Below are positions 25,861-35,342 of a DNA stretch of 64,000 bases, piece after piece. Source of the DNA: CAYJKB01 sp964370625 (GTDB lineage: Bacteria > Bacillota > Clostridia > Oscillospirales > Butyricicoccaceae). How positions within the stretch are numbered: position 1 is the stretch's first letter; each line of letters opens with the position of its first letter. The translations under genes were made by a program, and so were the position numbers. The stretch spans positions 16,319 through 80,318 of the forward strand of contig CAYJKB010000004.1 in assembly GCA_964370625.1 (NCBI GenBank), read 5' to 3'. Below the pieces are notes generated by a model. The model ran no database searches, was not told the origin of the DNA, and saw only the letters and a list, made by a program, of their open reading frames with translations.

Positions 25861-25915
25861 TATATAATCTGATATTTATATCGCAATTTGAGATATAAAA
25901 GAATGGAGAATAGTT

Positions 25916-26350
25916 ATGTCTTTTTTATCATCGCTTAGTATCAGTGCTTCAGGAATGACAGCACAACGCTTGCGACTTGATGTTGCAGCAGATAACATAG
26001 CTAACATAGAGACAACAAGAACAGAAGACGGCACTCCTTACAGAAGAAAAATGACAGTGCTTGAATCGAAAGATGCTGATTTTTCAGCTGTTCTTAATGG
26101 AGAAATACAAAGACAGGGTATGGGTGGCGTTCAAGCGACACAAATATTAGAAGATGAAACAGAACTTCGACCTGTTTACGACCCAACACATCCTGATGCA
26201 AATGAAGAGGGTTATGTTTTAATGCCAAATATCGACCTTGTAAAAGAAATGAGCGATAGTATGGCAGCATATCGTGCATATGAAGCGAATGTGACAGCAT
26301 TTAATACCGTTAGATCAATGGCGCAAAAAGCATTAGAAATAGGGAAATAG
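25916..26350 (+). CDS. flgC: Flagellar proximal rod protein FlgC, displaced from flgB
   Basis: Rod subunit of 144 residues. The N-terminal motif LDVAADNIANIETTRTEDGTPYRR and the C-terminal VKEMSDSMAAYRAYEANVTAFN are the classical FlgC signatures. In most Firmicutes flgC follows flgB. Here it lies between cheY and fliY, 12.5 kb downstream in the same operon. ATGGAGA lies before the ATG. The gene looks intact and was probably moved within the operon rather than duplicated, as no second copy is seen. Confidence 0.95.
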   Translation: MSFLSSLSISASGMTAQRLRLDVAADNIANIETTRTEDGTPYRRKMTVLESKDADFSAVLNGEIQRQGMGGVQATQILEDETELRPVYDPTHPDANEEGYVLMPNIDLVKEMSDSMAAYRAYEANVTAFNTVRSMAQKALEIGK

Positions 26351-26387
26351 TAAGCTTTTTTTGTTGTGCCGGAAAGTGAGTTGACAA

Positions 26388-27685
26388 ATGGACGCTATAA
26401 AGTTAAGTTCTATGGAAGCCGACACTATAGGAGAGGTCCTCAATATTAGTTTAGGATCAGCAGCAACAGCAATATCAACAATGCTTGATACTCGTGTTGA
26501 CATCACAACTCCTAAAGTTGTTATGAAACATAAAGATGACTTTGAATTTAAAGAATTAGAGCCTGCAATTGGTGTAGAAATTGCCAATGAAGTAGGCCTT
26601 ACAGGAAGTAATATCCTATTATTAAAAAAAGAAGATGTTCGTATTATCGTTGGAATGCTTATGGGATATGAAACACCTTCAGAAGAATTTGAACTTGATG
26701 AAATCAGTTCAAGTGCAATTGGCGAAGTAATGAATCAGATGATGGGGTCATCAGCTACAGCATTATCCGAACTTCTTGAAAGAACTGTAGATATTTCAAC
26801 ACCAGTGGTTTTTCCTGTTGAGTCAAGACAAATATTTGTAGATAAATATTTTGGCGAATACACAGAAATGGTTGAAGCTGCATTTACTTTAAGTATCGGA
26901 GATAAGGTTCAAAGTGAATTTAAATACTTGCTACCTTATGGTTTAGCTACTGAACTTGTTGAAGGATTCTTTAAAAGTATGCCTGATATGGAAAATGTGA
27001 TGAATCCATCTCAAACTCCAGTTGCAGAGCCTGCTCCTCAGCCAGTACCTACACCAGCACCTCAACCACAAGTAGAAGTGCCTGTAGCACAACCTGTTCC
27101 TGTTCCAACACCACAAGTTGCAGAGCAACCAGTAATGCAGCAGCCAGTAATGCANNNNNNNNNNNNNNNNNNNNNNNNNNNNNNNNNNNNNNNNNNNNNN
27201 NNNNNNNNNNNNNNNNNNNNNNNNNNNNNNNNNNNNNNNNNNNNNNNNNNNNNNAACTAAGCAATACATTAGCTCAAATGATGGAGCTTATGCAAAAGCA
27301 AATGGAAATGACACAGCAACAAATGCAAGCTTTACAAGCAAAGCCTGCGGACCCTAAAAAAATACGTGCTGATGCACCTCCTAGACCTAATTTCTCTCAA
27401 GATGGTGCAATTGTATCGGGTGATTCAAACTTTGACTTAGTATTAGGTGTACCAGTTGAAGTTGCAGTAGAAATCGGGCGTACTAAAAAACTTGTACGTG
27501 ATGTATTAGATTTAACAAAAGGTTCACTTGTTGTGCTTGATAAACTAGCTGGTGAGCAAGTAGATTTACTTGTTAATGGTCGCTGTGTTGCACATGGAGA
27601 TGTTGTAGTTGTTGATGATAGTTTTGGTATTAGAATTAACGAAATTTTAACTACAGAGTTCTCTCCAGAAGATTTTAAGGAGTAA
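26388..27685 (+). CDS. fliY: Flagellar motor switch phosphatase FliY, interrupted by an assembly gap
   Basis: C-ring protein that also dephosphorylates CheY. The N-terminal part (about 1-205) is a CheC/CXX-like phosphatase domain with two active-site helices, EVLNISLGSAATA and SAIGEVMNQMMGSSATA. A Pro/Gln-rich linker with PVMQQ repeats follows, then a 100-N gap (27155-27254). After the gap the frame resumes and ends in a FliN-type SpoA domain (VLGVPVEVAVEIGRTKKLV). The frames on the two sides differ by one, so the true gap length should leave remainder 2 on division by 3, not 100. The gap falls in a 15-base tandem repeat. The gene is best read as one intact fliY. Confidence 0.9.
27155..27254. 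other. 100-N scaffold gap inside the fliY repeat linker
   Basis: Exactly 100 N. The left flank ends in a tandem repeat encoding Q-P-V-M-Q units, and the right flank starts with unrelated coding sequence. Unlike the other two gaps, no shared flanking sequence is present, so some real sequence is missing. Confidence 0.95.
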
Positions 27686-27688
27686 TTT

Positions 27689-28033
27689 ATGCTTGAGGCT
27701 TTTCTAACCGCTGTAGGCACATTTATAATTGTTGTATTAGTCTTGTTAATGACGTTTTTTATAACTCGTCAAGTAGCTGGAATAAGCAAAATTTCATCTG
27801 GTACAAGATACATAAAAATAATTGATAAAGTACCTGTAGCACAAGATAAGTTTATTGCAATAGCTCGTGTATGCGATAAGTACTTTCTTGTTGGAATTTC
27901 AGCAAATTCTGTATCATTAATCAAGGAACTTGAAAATGCTGATATTGAAAATTTTGAATTGCCACAAGAAAAAGACATTAAAGCAAATTTCTTAGATATA
28001 TTTAACAATATAAAAAATAAGAACGATAAATAG
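27689..28033 (+). CDS. fliO: Flagellar export protein FliO/FliZ
   Basis: Small membrane protein that helps assemble the FliP ring of the export gate. The 114 residues have one N-terminal membrane helix (about 8-28) and a cytoplasmic domain with RYIKIIDKVPVAQDKFIAI and YFLVGIS, as in FliO. AAGGAGT lies over the fliY stop, three bases before the ATG region. It directly precedes fliP. Confidence 0.88.
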   Translation: MLEAFLTAVGTFIIVVLVLLMTFFITRQVAGISKISSGTRYIKIIDKVPVAQDKFIAIARVCDKYFLVGISANSVSLIKELENADIENFELPQEKDIKANFLDIFNNIKNKNDK

Positions 28034-28065
28034 ATAAAGTTTATTTAAGTTTTGATAAAAAGGAT

Positions 28066-28743
28066 GTGGGGCACAGGTTGAATACAGATGCATTAATTAA
28101 CATAAACGCAGGGCAAGTGCCTACGGTTGAAATTATATTCTTAATGACGATACTTATGCTATTGCCATCAGCAATAGTGATGATGACATCATTTGTAAGA
28201 ATTATAATTGTGCTTTCTTTTACAAGAAATGCACTTGCATCGCCTCAAGTGCCACCGAATATTGTATTAGTCGGTTTAGCATTGTTTTTAACATTATTTA
28301 TAATGAGTCCTGTTATAGAAGATATAGAACAGAAGGCTTATATCCCATACACAGAAGGTACACTCACGACGGAGCAGATGATTGACGCTGCGATTGTTCC
28401 TCTTAAAGAGTTTATGCTAAAACACACAGAAATAGACACACTTAATATGTTTATTGATATGTCTGATATGTCAGATGAGCCTGTTCCAGTAGAAGAGCTT
28501 CCTTTGCATATCGTAGTTCCATCTTTTATGACAAGCGAACTCCAGCGAGCATTTGTAGCAGGGCTTTTAATCTTCATCCCATTTTTATTAATTGATATAA
28601 TTGTATCTAGTACACTTATGTCAATGGGTATGATTATGCTTCCACCTGCAACAATAGCACTTCCGTTTAAATTGCTATTATTTGTTTCGATAAATGGTTG
28701 GGAACTTTTATTCCAAACACTTATTGTAAGCTTTAATACATAG
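28066..28743 (+). CDS. fliP: Flagellar export gate protein FliP
   Basis: Core of the export pore. The 225-residue protein has four membrane helices and the signature FVRIIIVLSFTRNAL, then PPNIVLVGLALFLTLFIMSP. The C-terminal helix pair ends in LLLFVSINGWELL. The start is uncertain: GTG at 28066 lies very close to AAAAAGG, and TTG at 28078 has GGGG six bases upstream. The latter would remove four residues. The reading frame and identity are not in doubt. Confidence 0.93.
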   Translation: MGHRLNTDALININAGQVPTVEIIFLMTILMLLPSAIVMMTSFVRIIIVLSFTRNALASPQVPPNIVLVGLALFLTLFIMSPVIEDIEQKAYIPYTEGTLTTEQMIDAAIVPLKEFMLKHTEIDTLNMFIDMSDMSDEPVPVEELPLHIVVPSFMTSELQRAFVAGLLIFIPFLLIDIIVSSTLMSMGMIMLPPATIALPFKLLLFVSINGWELLFQTLIVSFNT

Positions 28744-28761
28744 AAGTGGAGGTTTAATAAT

Positions 28762-29025
28762 ATGACAGTAGGACAAATTACAGATGTTTTCTATCAAGTA
28801 TTTGTACTTGCCATGAAATTAGCAGGACCGCTTCTAATTGTTGCGATGCTTGTAGGTGTTGTAATAGCAATATTACAAGCTGCAACACAAATTCACGAAC
28901 AGACATTATCATTTGTGCCTAAAATAGTGGTTTTAGGTATAATGCTAGTGCTTACAGGAAATACAATTCTTTCAGGTCTGCAAGGTTTATTATTAGATGT
29001 ATTTCGCATGATTGCTGGGGGGTAA
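28762..29025 (+). CDS. fliQ: Flagellar export gate protein FliQ
   Basis: Gate subunit of 87 residues with two membrane helices (about 15-38 and 50-72). The motif AILQAATQIHEQTLSFVPKI is characteristic. GTGGAGG precedes the ATG. It lies between fliP and fliR in the usual order. Confidence 0.95.
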   Translation: MTVGQITDVFYQVFVLAMKLAGPLLIVAMLVGVVIAILQAATQIHEQTLSFVPKIVVLGIMLVLTGNTILSGLQGLLLDVFRMIAGG

Positions 29026-29031
29026 GGTGTT

Positions 29032-29802
29032 ATGCTTATTGCAGGGACACCGGAATTTCAGCTTTTAACTCTGGTTATTATGCGTATGACGGGTTGTATT
29101 TTGTTTAATCCATTTTTTTCAAGGAGAAATATTCCAGCTATGTTTAAAGCAGGGTTAATTATTGCTTTATCTATAATAGTAACTTCGTTTCAAACATATG
29201 AAATGGTGGAAATATATTCACCAATAGCCTATGCTGTTTTGCTTATAAAAGAACTTTTTATAGGATACGTGCTAGGGCTTACTATGTATATATTTGAAAT
29301 GGTTCCACTTTACGCAGGGTCGATAGCTGATATGCAAATGGGTATGTCAATGGCTACGGTTTATGATGCGAACAGTGGTGCACAAATTGCACTTTCTAGT
29401 AATATTTTGCAAATTTATTACACTTTGTTATTCTTCGTAGTAGATGGACACCTTGCATTGTTAAAGATTTTTATGCTTTCGGGTGATGTCGTCGGCTATG
29501 GACAGGTAACGCTTAACCCTGAAGCAATTGATTTGATACTTATTATTTTTATGGAATGTATTGTCCTTGCTGTAAAATTAGTTCTTCCGATTATTGGATT
29601 TGAATTCATCATGGAAGTTAGCATAGGCTTGCTTATGCGAATTATTCCTCAAATCAACTTGTTTGTACTTAGCATCCAGTTAAGAGTGCTTTCAGGTGTA
29701 ACAATATTATTATTCTTGATATCTCCAATTGGGGAATATTTACTTGACGTATCGTCACAAATGGTAAAAAATCTTCAGATAATGTTGCAATTATTATCGT
29801 AA
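29032..29802 (+). CDS. fliR: Flagellar export gate protein FliR
   Basis: Gate subunit of 256 residues with about six hydrophobic segments. Conserved stretches are MRMTGCILFNPFFSRRNIP near the N-terminus and IGYVLGLTMYIFE in the middle, with LLMRIIPQINLFVLSIQLR near the C-terminus. The start lies six bases after fliQ and uses the GGGGTAAGG of the fliQ end. Order and spacing are standard. Confidence 0.95.
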   Translation: MLIAGTPEFQLLTLVIMRMTGCILFNPFFSRRNIPAMFKAGLIIALSIIVTSFQTYEMVEIYSPIAYAVLLIKELFIGYVLGLTMYIFEMVPLYAGSIADMQMGMSMATVYDANSGAQIALSSNILQIYYTLLFFVVDGHLALLKIFMLSGDVVGYGQVTLNPEAIDLILIIFMECIVLAVKLVLPIIGFEFIMEVSIGLLMRIIPQINLFVLSIQLRVLSGVTILLFLISPIGEYLLDVSSQMVKNLQIMLQLLS

Positions 29803-29817
29803 GCTAAAAGGGGGGAT

Positions 29818-30891
29818 ATGGCTTTGGCGGAAGGTGGACAATCAAAAACCGAAAAAGCCACGCCCAAGAAGCGACGTGACGAAAGAAAAGAAGGTAATGT
29901 ATTTCAAAGTAGCGATGTTGTAAATGTATTATTTGTTTTTATAGCATTTTACTCTTTACAATTACTTTTTCCTCATATGTATGACCAAGTATCAAACTTG
30001 TTCTATACATTTATAAATCTTGCAGGAACAACGGACACATTGTCCGAATCGGTTACTGCTGAATATGCTTTACTCTTTGCAAAAACTGTTGCACTTTCAG
30101 TTTTGCCAATTGCTTTGATTTGTATGTCGGTTTCTGTAATTGCACATGCAGTTCAAACAAAGTTTTTATTTGTGGCAAAAAATTTTTATTTTAAGTTTAG
30201 CAGGCTTAGTCCTCTGCAAGGCATTAAAAAGATATTTTCACTTAAAAATGCTGTAGAATTAATTAAAAATATACTGAAAGTTATCATTCTTGCGTTTATT
30301 GTGTATTCATTACTAAGTGGATATATCATTGATGTTCAGCGAACTATGAACATGGACATCAGTGTAGCTTTATCATTTATATTCAGCATGGTTATGTCAC
30401 TTATTTTTAGAGTTACATTAATCTTTGCTTTTATTGCTTTTTTTGACTATCTATTTCAACGTTGGGAATATGAACGTAAAATTCGAATGTCTAAACAAGA
30501 GATAAAAGAAGAATATAAACAAATGGAAGGAAACCCTGAAATAAAAGGGAAAATCCGAGAAATCCAAAGGCAGAGAGCAAGAAGCCGTATGATGCAAGCT
30601 GTTCCTTCTGCTGATGTTATTATAAGAAACCCGACTCACTTTGCAGTGGCACTTAAATATGACACAGAAAAATCAGCAGCACCTATAGTTGTGGCAAAAG
30701 GTCAAGATGAGCTTGCACTTCGAATAATTGCAGTTGGTGAAGAACATGAAATTGCCATTGTAGAAAATAGAGAACTTGCAAGGGGGCTGTATGCAAATAC
30801 AGAGCTTGAAAGAGAAATTCCGCAAGAATATTATGGTGCAGTTGCGGAAATTCTGGTTTATGTATATAAACTAAACAACAAAATGAGGTAG
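29818..30891 (+). CDS. flhB: Flagellar export switch protein FlhB
   Basis: Gate-associated protein whose self-cleavage switches export from hook to filament substrates. The 357-residue protein has a basic N-terminus with KTEKATPKKRRDERKEGNV, four membrane helices (about 30-215), and the cytoplasmic domain with the autocleavage site N271-P272-T-H. The ATG at 29818 lies only two bases from the AAAAGGGGGG site. A TTG two codons later (29824) is better spaced and may be the true start. A second, soluble copy of the C-terminal domain is at 11495. Confidence 0.95.
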   Translation: MALAEGGQSKTEKATPKKRRDERKEGNVFQSSDVVNVLFVFIAFYSLQLLFPHMYDQVSNLFYTFINLAGTTDTLSESVTAEYALLFAKTVALSVLPIALICMSVSVIAHAVQTKFLFVAKNFYFKFSRLSPLQGIKKIFSLKNAVELIKNILKVIILAFIVYSLLSGYIIDVQRTMNMDISVALSFIFSMVMSLIFRVTLIFAFIAFFDYLFQRWEYERKIRMSKQEIKEEYKQMEGNPEIKGKIREIQRQRARSRMMQAVPSADVIIRNPTHFAVALKYDTEKSAAPIVVAKGQDELALRIIAVGEEHEIAIVENRELARGLYANTELEREIPQEYYGAVAEILVYVYKLNNKMR

Positions 30892-30894
30892 AAA

Positions 30895-32955
30895 ATGAGA
30901 AGATTACTCGACAATGCTGTTACGTTATTCGTAATAGTTATTATACTACTTTTGATTATTCCGATGAATCCTACATTGTTGGATTTCATGATTATTATAA
31001 ATATTGCAATATCGATGATAATTCTGATTATTAGCATGAATATCAGAGAAGCATTAGAATTCTCTATATTCCCATCGCTATTATTAATAACTACGCTATT
31101 TAGGCTAGGGATTAACGTATCTTCAACCCGTAACATATTAACAAATCAGGGTGAAGCAGGGATGGTTATTAAATCGTTTGGTGATTTCGTACTTCAAGGT
31201 GATGTAATTGTAGGTATTATTATCTTCCTTATCATCGTACTTGTACAGTTTATTGTAATCACAAAAGGTGCAGAGCGTGTAGCAGAAGTTGCAGCACGTT
31301 TTACATTAGATGCAATGCCAGGTAAACAAATGGCAATCGATGCAGATTTAAGCTCTGGGCTTATTACAGAACAAGATGCACGTTCAAGACGTAGTAAAAT
31401 TCAACGTGAAGCTGACTTTTATGGTGCGATGGACGGGGCAACAAAAATCGTTAAAGGTGACGCAATTATGTCGCTTATAATCACAGCGATTAACTTAATC
31501 GGTGGTTCTGCGATTGGACTTTTAACGTTAGACATGGAATTTACCGAAGTTATGACGATGTATTCCATCGCAACTGTCGGTGATGGTTTAGTTTCACAAA
31601 TTCCTGCACTTTTAATTTCAACTGCAACGGGTATGATAGTAACTCGTGCTGTATCTGAAGGAAGTCTTAACGAAGATGTTACAAAGCAATTCTTTGCACA
31701 ACCTATTGCAATTATAATTACAGGTATTGTGTTAATTATATTAGCATTCATTCCTGGAATGCCAGTCTTCCCTTTGCTTCTAGCGGCAACAACATTTATC
31801 ATCTTTGGAAGATACCTTGCTAGAAAGAAAAAGCAAAAAGAAATCGACGAGCTAAAAATGGAAAATGAGGTTCCTGTTCCAGAAGTTGCAACAGAAGAAG
31901 ACTTTTACAGAGATATTAACAACGTTTATTCACTTATTGGTGTTGAACCTATTGAGATGGAGTTTGGATATAGCTTAATTCCTTTAGTAGATGAAGCATC
32001 TGGTGGTAAAATGATAAATCGTATTGTTATATTTAGAAGACAATATGCAAGTAGCATGGGATTTGTAATTCCATCTGTTAGACTGCGTGACCGTTCTAGC
32101 CTTAATACAAACCAGTATATAGTTAAAATTAAAGGTGAAGAAGTTGCTAGTGGCGAAATATTAGTAGATCATTATTTAGCCTTAGAACCATCAGACCCAG
32201 TTGGAACTATAAGTGGTATTGACACTATTGAGCCAGCTTATGGGATACCTAGTAAATGGATAATGCCAGAAGATAGAGAAATGGCGGAGATTTATGGATA
32301 TACAGTTATTGACCCTTTGTCTGTAATGTTAACCCATCTTTCCGAAACTATAAAAATTCATGCTTATGAATTGCTAAGTCGTCAAGAGGTTGCTTTGCTT
32401 GTTGAAAACACACGCAAAACTTCAGAAGATTTAGTGAAAGAAGTTATACCAAACATAATTTCCTATGGTAATTTACAGAAAATTTTGGTAAACTTACTTA
32501 AAGAGGGTATTCCTATTAAAGATATGGATACAATCCTTGAAACTATTGCAGACAGCAACGGTGCCCATGCTGATATTACACTGATTACAGAAAATATTCG
32601 TACAGCACTAAAACGTACTATTACACGTAAATTCTGTGAAGCTGGTAGAATGAAAGTTGTAACAATTGATGCAGAACTTGAAAAAATGCTTGTTGCAAGC
32701 ATGGCTAAAAGTGAATCAGGAGTATATCTTGCGATTAATCCTGATACTATGCAAAATATGCTTATGCAACTTGGTGAATGCATCAAAAAATTTAAGGAAA
32801 TATCAGCAGAAACAGTTGTACTTACAAGTCAAGTAATTCGTCCACATTTATATCGTTTGATTGAACAATTTTATCCAAATGTTTATGTGCTTGCGTTTAA
32901 CGAAATATCAAATAATATACAAATTCAAGCAATTGCCAATATAAAACGAGATTAA
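30895..32955 (+). CDS. flhA: Flagellar export gate protein FlhA
   Basis: Large export-gate protein of 686 residues: eight predicted membrane helices in the first ~310 residues, with the FHIPEP region GAERVAEVAARFTLDAMPGKQMAIDADLS recognisable by its ends AERVAEVAARF and PGKQMAIDAD. A soluble nonameric C-terminal domain follows. It starts three bases after the flhB stop, using the GAGG over that stop. The gene normally found next, flhF, is absent, and fliA follows 12 bases later. Confidence 0.97.
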   Translation: MRRLLDNAVTLFVIVIILLLIIPMNPTLLDFMIIINIAISMIILIISMNIREALEFSIFPSLLLITTLFRLGINVSSTRNILTNQGEAGMVIKSFGDFVLQGDVIVGIIIFLIIVLVQFIVITKGAERVAEVAARFTLDAMPGKQMAIDADLSSGLITEQDARSRRSKIQREADFYGAMDGATKIVKGDAIMSLIITAINLIGGSAIGLLTLDMEFTEVMTMYSIATVGDGLVSQIPALLISTATGMIVTRAVSEGSLNEDVTKQFFAQPIAIIITGIVLIILAFIPGMPVFPLLLAATTFIIFGRYLARKKKQKEIDELKMENEVPVPEVATEEDFYRDINNVYSLIGVEPIEMEFGYSLIPLVDEASGGKMINRIVIFRRQYASSMGFVIPSVRLRDRSSLNTNQYIVKIKGEEVASGEILVDHYLALEPSDPVGTISGIDTIEPAYGIPSKWIMPEDREMAEIYGYTVIDPLSVMLTHLSETIKIHAYELLSRQEVALLVENTRKTSEDLVKEVIPNIISYGNLQKILVNLLKEGIPIKDMDTILETIADSNGAHADITLITENIRTALKRTITRKFCEAGRMKVVTIDAELEKMLVASMAKSESGVYLAINPDTMQNMLMQLGECIKKFKEISAETVVLTSQVIRPHLYRLIEQFYPNVYVLAFNEISNNIQIQAIANIKRD

Positions 32956-32967
32956 CGAGGTATTTGC

Positions 32968-33750
32968 ATGATTAATGCTGAAAAAAAGGCGTATTCGCTT
33001 GAAGAATATTCAAGCGAAGAACTCTTTAAACTATATCGTAGTACAGGTAGACTTGATATAAAACAAGAACTTGCAATGAGATATCTTTATATTATCAAAA
33101 GTATTGCCCTTCAAATGCGAGGAGTATATCTTAGTTTTGAACAAGTTGATGATATTATAAACGAAGGCGTAATTATGTTAATGCGTGCAATTGATAAATA
33201 TGCTGATGATAAAAATACAAAGTTTGAAACATATTTATCAAAACGTATTCGAGGAATGATTATTGATATTGCTCGAAAACATGATTTTGTCCCTAGAAGC
33301 ATTCGTAAAAGCTACAAAGATATATGCGATGCTAGTGCTAACTATTTTGCACAGCATGGGGAAAATGCAACAGATATCCAAATAGCAGAAATGTTAGGTT
33401 TAGACTTAGAAAAGTATTATCATATAATGGAAAAATCTAATATGATAGCAATTTTGTCTTTGGATATGGAAATAGAAGAAAGCGATGAACACAAAAAAGT
33501 ATTACAAGTAGCATCAAAGGAAACACACGAAAGACCAGAAGATGAATTTTTAAATAAAGAGCTTAAAAGTGTTTTAGCAAGTGGAATTAAAACACTTACA
33601 GAAAAAGAACAAATGATAATTTCTTTATATTATGTTGAAGAAATAAATATGAAAGAAATTGCAAAGGTTTTATCAATAAGCGAACCACGAGTATCACAAT
33701 TACATTCAAATGCGATTAGAAAATTAAGGCAATATATTCAAAATAGTTAG
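32968..33750 (+). CDS. fliA: RNA polymerase sigma-28 factor FliA/SigD (WhiG family)
   Basis: Directs transcription of late flagellar genes. The 260-residue protein has region 2 (LAMRYLYIIKSIALQM, DDIINEGVIMLMRAIDKY, and the -10-recognising FETYLSKRIRGMIIDIAR) and region 4 (EKEQMIISLYYVEEINMKEIA then SEPRVSQLHSNAIRKLR). ACGAGG precedes the ATG. Two matching promoters lie in the window at 39070 and 45490, and its anti-sigma factor FlgM is at 45551. Confidence 0.95.
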   Translation: MINAEKKAYSLEEYSSEELFKLYRSTGRLDIKQELAMRYLYIIKSIALQMRGVYLSFEQVDDIINEGVIMLMRAIDKYADDKNTKFETYLSKRIRGMIIDIARKHDFVPRSIRKSYKDICDASANYFAQHGENATDIQIAEMLGLDLEKYYHIMEKSNMIAILSLDMEIEESDEHKKVLQVASKETHERPEDEFLNKELKSVLASGIKTLTEKEQMIISLYYVEEINMKEIAKVLSISEPRVSQLHSNAIRKLRQYIQNS

Positions 33751-33761
33751 GAGAGAGAAGC

Positions 33762-34517
33762 ATGTTTCAAGGTTTTTATTGTGCAACATCAGGTGTATTA
33801 ACACAAACACGTGATTTAAATGTAATCAGTAATAATATGGCGAATATTTCAACTCCAGGATTTAAAAGCGATACTTTTATTTCGAGAAGCTTTGAAGAAG
33901 AGCTAGCATATAGAAGCCAAAATAAAGCTCAAGTAGGGGCTGAAGAAGTTGGCATGTTAGGACGTGGAGTTGGAACAGATAGAAATTATACAAGCTATAT
34001 GCAAGGTAGCTTACAACCGACTAATCATCCTTTTGACTTTGCTTTAAATTCAACAGGATTTTTTGAAATTCAAGGTGCAGAAGGCAATGTTTATACAAGA
34101 AATGGCTCATTTTCACTTGACGGTGAAGGATATTTAACTCTGCAAGGAGTTGGTAGAGTGCTTGACTCTAATGGTCAGCCTATTTTATTAGGAACTGATA
34201 AAATTTCTTCAGATAGTTTAGGAAACATCTTTGATGAGCGTACAGATACATTTGTAGCTAAAATTGGAGTAGTAGACTTTGCTGATTATGAAAACGACCT
34301 TGTTAAAGATGATATAGGTGTTTTTATAGCTTCAGTAGCACCGACTCAAATTGATGGTCAAATTATGCATAAAGCTTATGAAAAAGCTAATGTTGAAGCT
34401 GTTGATGAAATGGCTAATATGATGGCATCACAAAGAGCACTTCAAAGTAGTGCTGAAATTCTAAGACTTTATGATCAAATAATGAATAAAGTTACTAATG
34501 AATTAAGCCCAGTTTAA
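33762..34517 (+). CDS. flgF: Flagellar basal-body rod protein, FlgF/FlgG family
   Basis: Distal-rod family protein of 251 residues, with N-terminal DLNVISNNMANISTPGFKSD and C-terminal VDEMANMMASQRALQSSAEIL. It corresponds to Bacillus FlhO or FlhP. Which of the two neighbouring genes is FlgF and which FlgG cannot be settled by eye. This one is called flgF from order and its extra mid-domain. GGAGAG precedes the ATG, 12 bases after fliA. Confidence 0.85.
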   Translation: MFQGFYCATSGVLTQTRDLNVISNNMANISTPGFKSDTFISRSFEEELAYRSQNKAQVGAEEVGMLGRGVGTDRNYTSYMQGSLQPTNHPFDFALNSTGFFEIQGAEGNVYTRNGSFSLDGEGYLTLQGVGRVLDSNGQPILLGTDKISSDSLGNIFDERTDTFVAKIGVVDFADYENDLVKDDIGVFIASVAPTQIDGQIMHKAYEKANVEAVDEMANMMASQRALQSSAEILRLYDQIMNKVTNELSPV

Positions 34518-34580
34518 TAACGTAATAAACTAGCGAATAGAATTTTGTAAATCGTTTTACTTGAAAAGTGAGAGGAGATT

Positions 34581-35297
34581 TTGATGAATACATCTTTTTA
34601 TACAGCGGCAAGAGCTGCAAGCACACAACAAGAGAGAATGAATATCATTGCAAATAATATTTCTAATGTAAATACTCCTGCATATAAATCTAAATCGGCA
34701 GTTTTTCAAGATTTAGTTTATTATAATATGAGAGAAGGCGAAGAACCTTCTACAAATTTAACTTCTGGAGTAGGTGTTAAAGTTAGCCACACTAATACAG
34801 ATTTTACAGTTGCATCAGCATTATCTACTGATGAAGCACATAAATATGCAATACTTGGTGAAGGCTTTTTCGTTGTACAAAATCCGATTAATGGTGGAGT
34901 TACATACACAAGAGATGGTAATTTCATTTTATCAAATAGAAATGATGGATATTATCTATCTACAGATACAGGTAAACCTATTCTTGATGAAAATGGTGCT
35001 TTAATTCTACTTTTAGAAGATGGAACATTATCTGCAAAGCCAGCTGTATATACTTTTGATAATACAGATGGCATGTTATCTGTTTCAGAAACAGAGTTTG
35101 TTCCAATTGAAAAAAATGGGCAACCGCAGCTTGTTCAAGATGCAAAATTACTTGAAAAACATCTTGAAATGTCAAACGTAGATTTAGCTACAGAAATGGC
35201 TAATACTATTGAAACTTCAAGAGCTTATGGATATGTGCTTAAAATGATGCAAACTGCTGATGAAGTTCAAGAAACCATAAATAATCTTAGAAGATAA
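34581..35297 (+). CDS. flgG: Flagellar basal-body rod protein FlgG-like
   Basis: Distal-rod family protein of 238 residues. N-terminal MNIIANNISNVNTPAYKSK and C-terminal LEMSNVDLATEMANTIETSRAYGYVL are the FlgG-type signatures, split here by a beta-rich centre. The C-terminal LEMSNVDLA stretch is the same as in FlgE and FlgG. GAGAGGAG precedes the ATG. It pairs with the upstream rod gene, as FlhO/FlhP do in Bacillus. Confidence 0.87.
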   Translation: MMNTSFYTAARAASTQQERMNIIANNISNVNTPAYKSKSAVFQDLVYYNMREGEEPSTNLTSGVGVKVSHTNTDFTVASALSTDEAHKYAILGEGFFVVQNPINGGVTYTRDGNFILSNRNDGYYLSTDTGKPILDENGALILLLEDGTLSAKPAVYTFDNTDGMLSVSETEFVPIEKNGQPQLVQDAKLLEKHLEMSNVDLATEMANTIETSRAYGYVLKMMQTADEVQETINNLRR

Positions 35298-35342
35298 GTA
35301 TATTAAATAAATTTTTCGGATAGAAGAAAGGAGAACGCTTTT

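Noticed and set aside
27100..27154. Possible CRISPR-like or satellite repeats
   Set aside because: The 15-base units are coding and in frame (Q-P-V-M-Q), part of the FliY linker.
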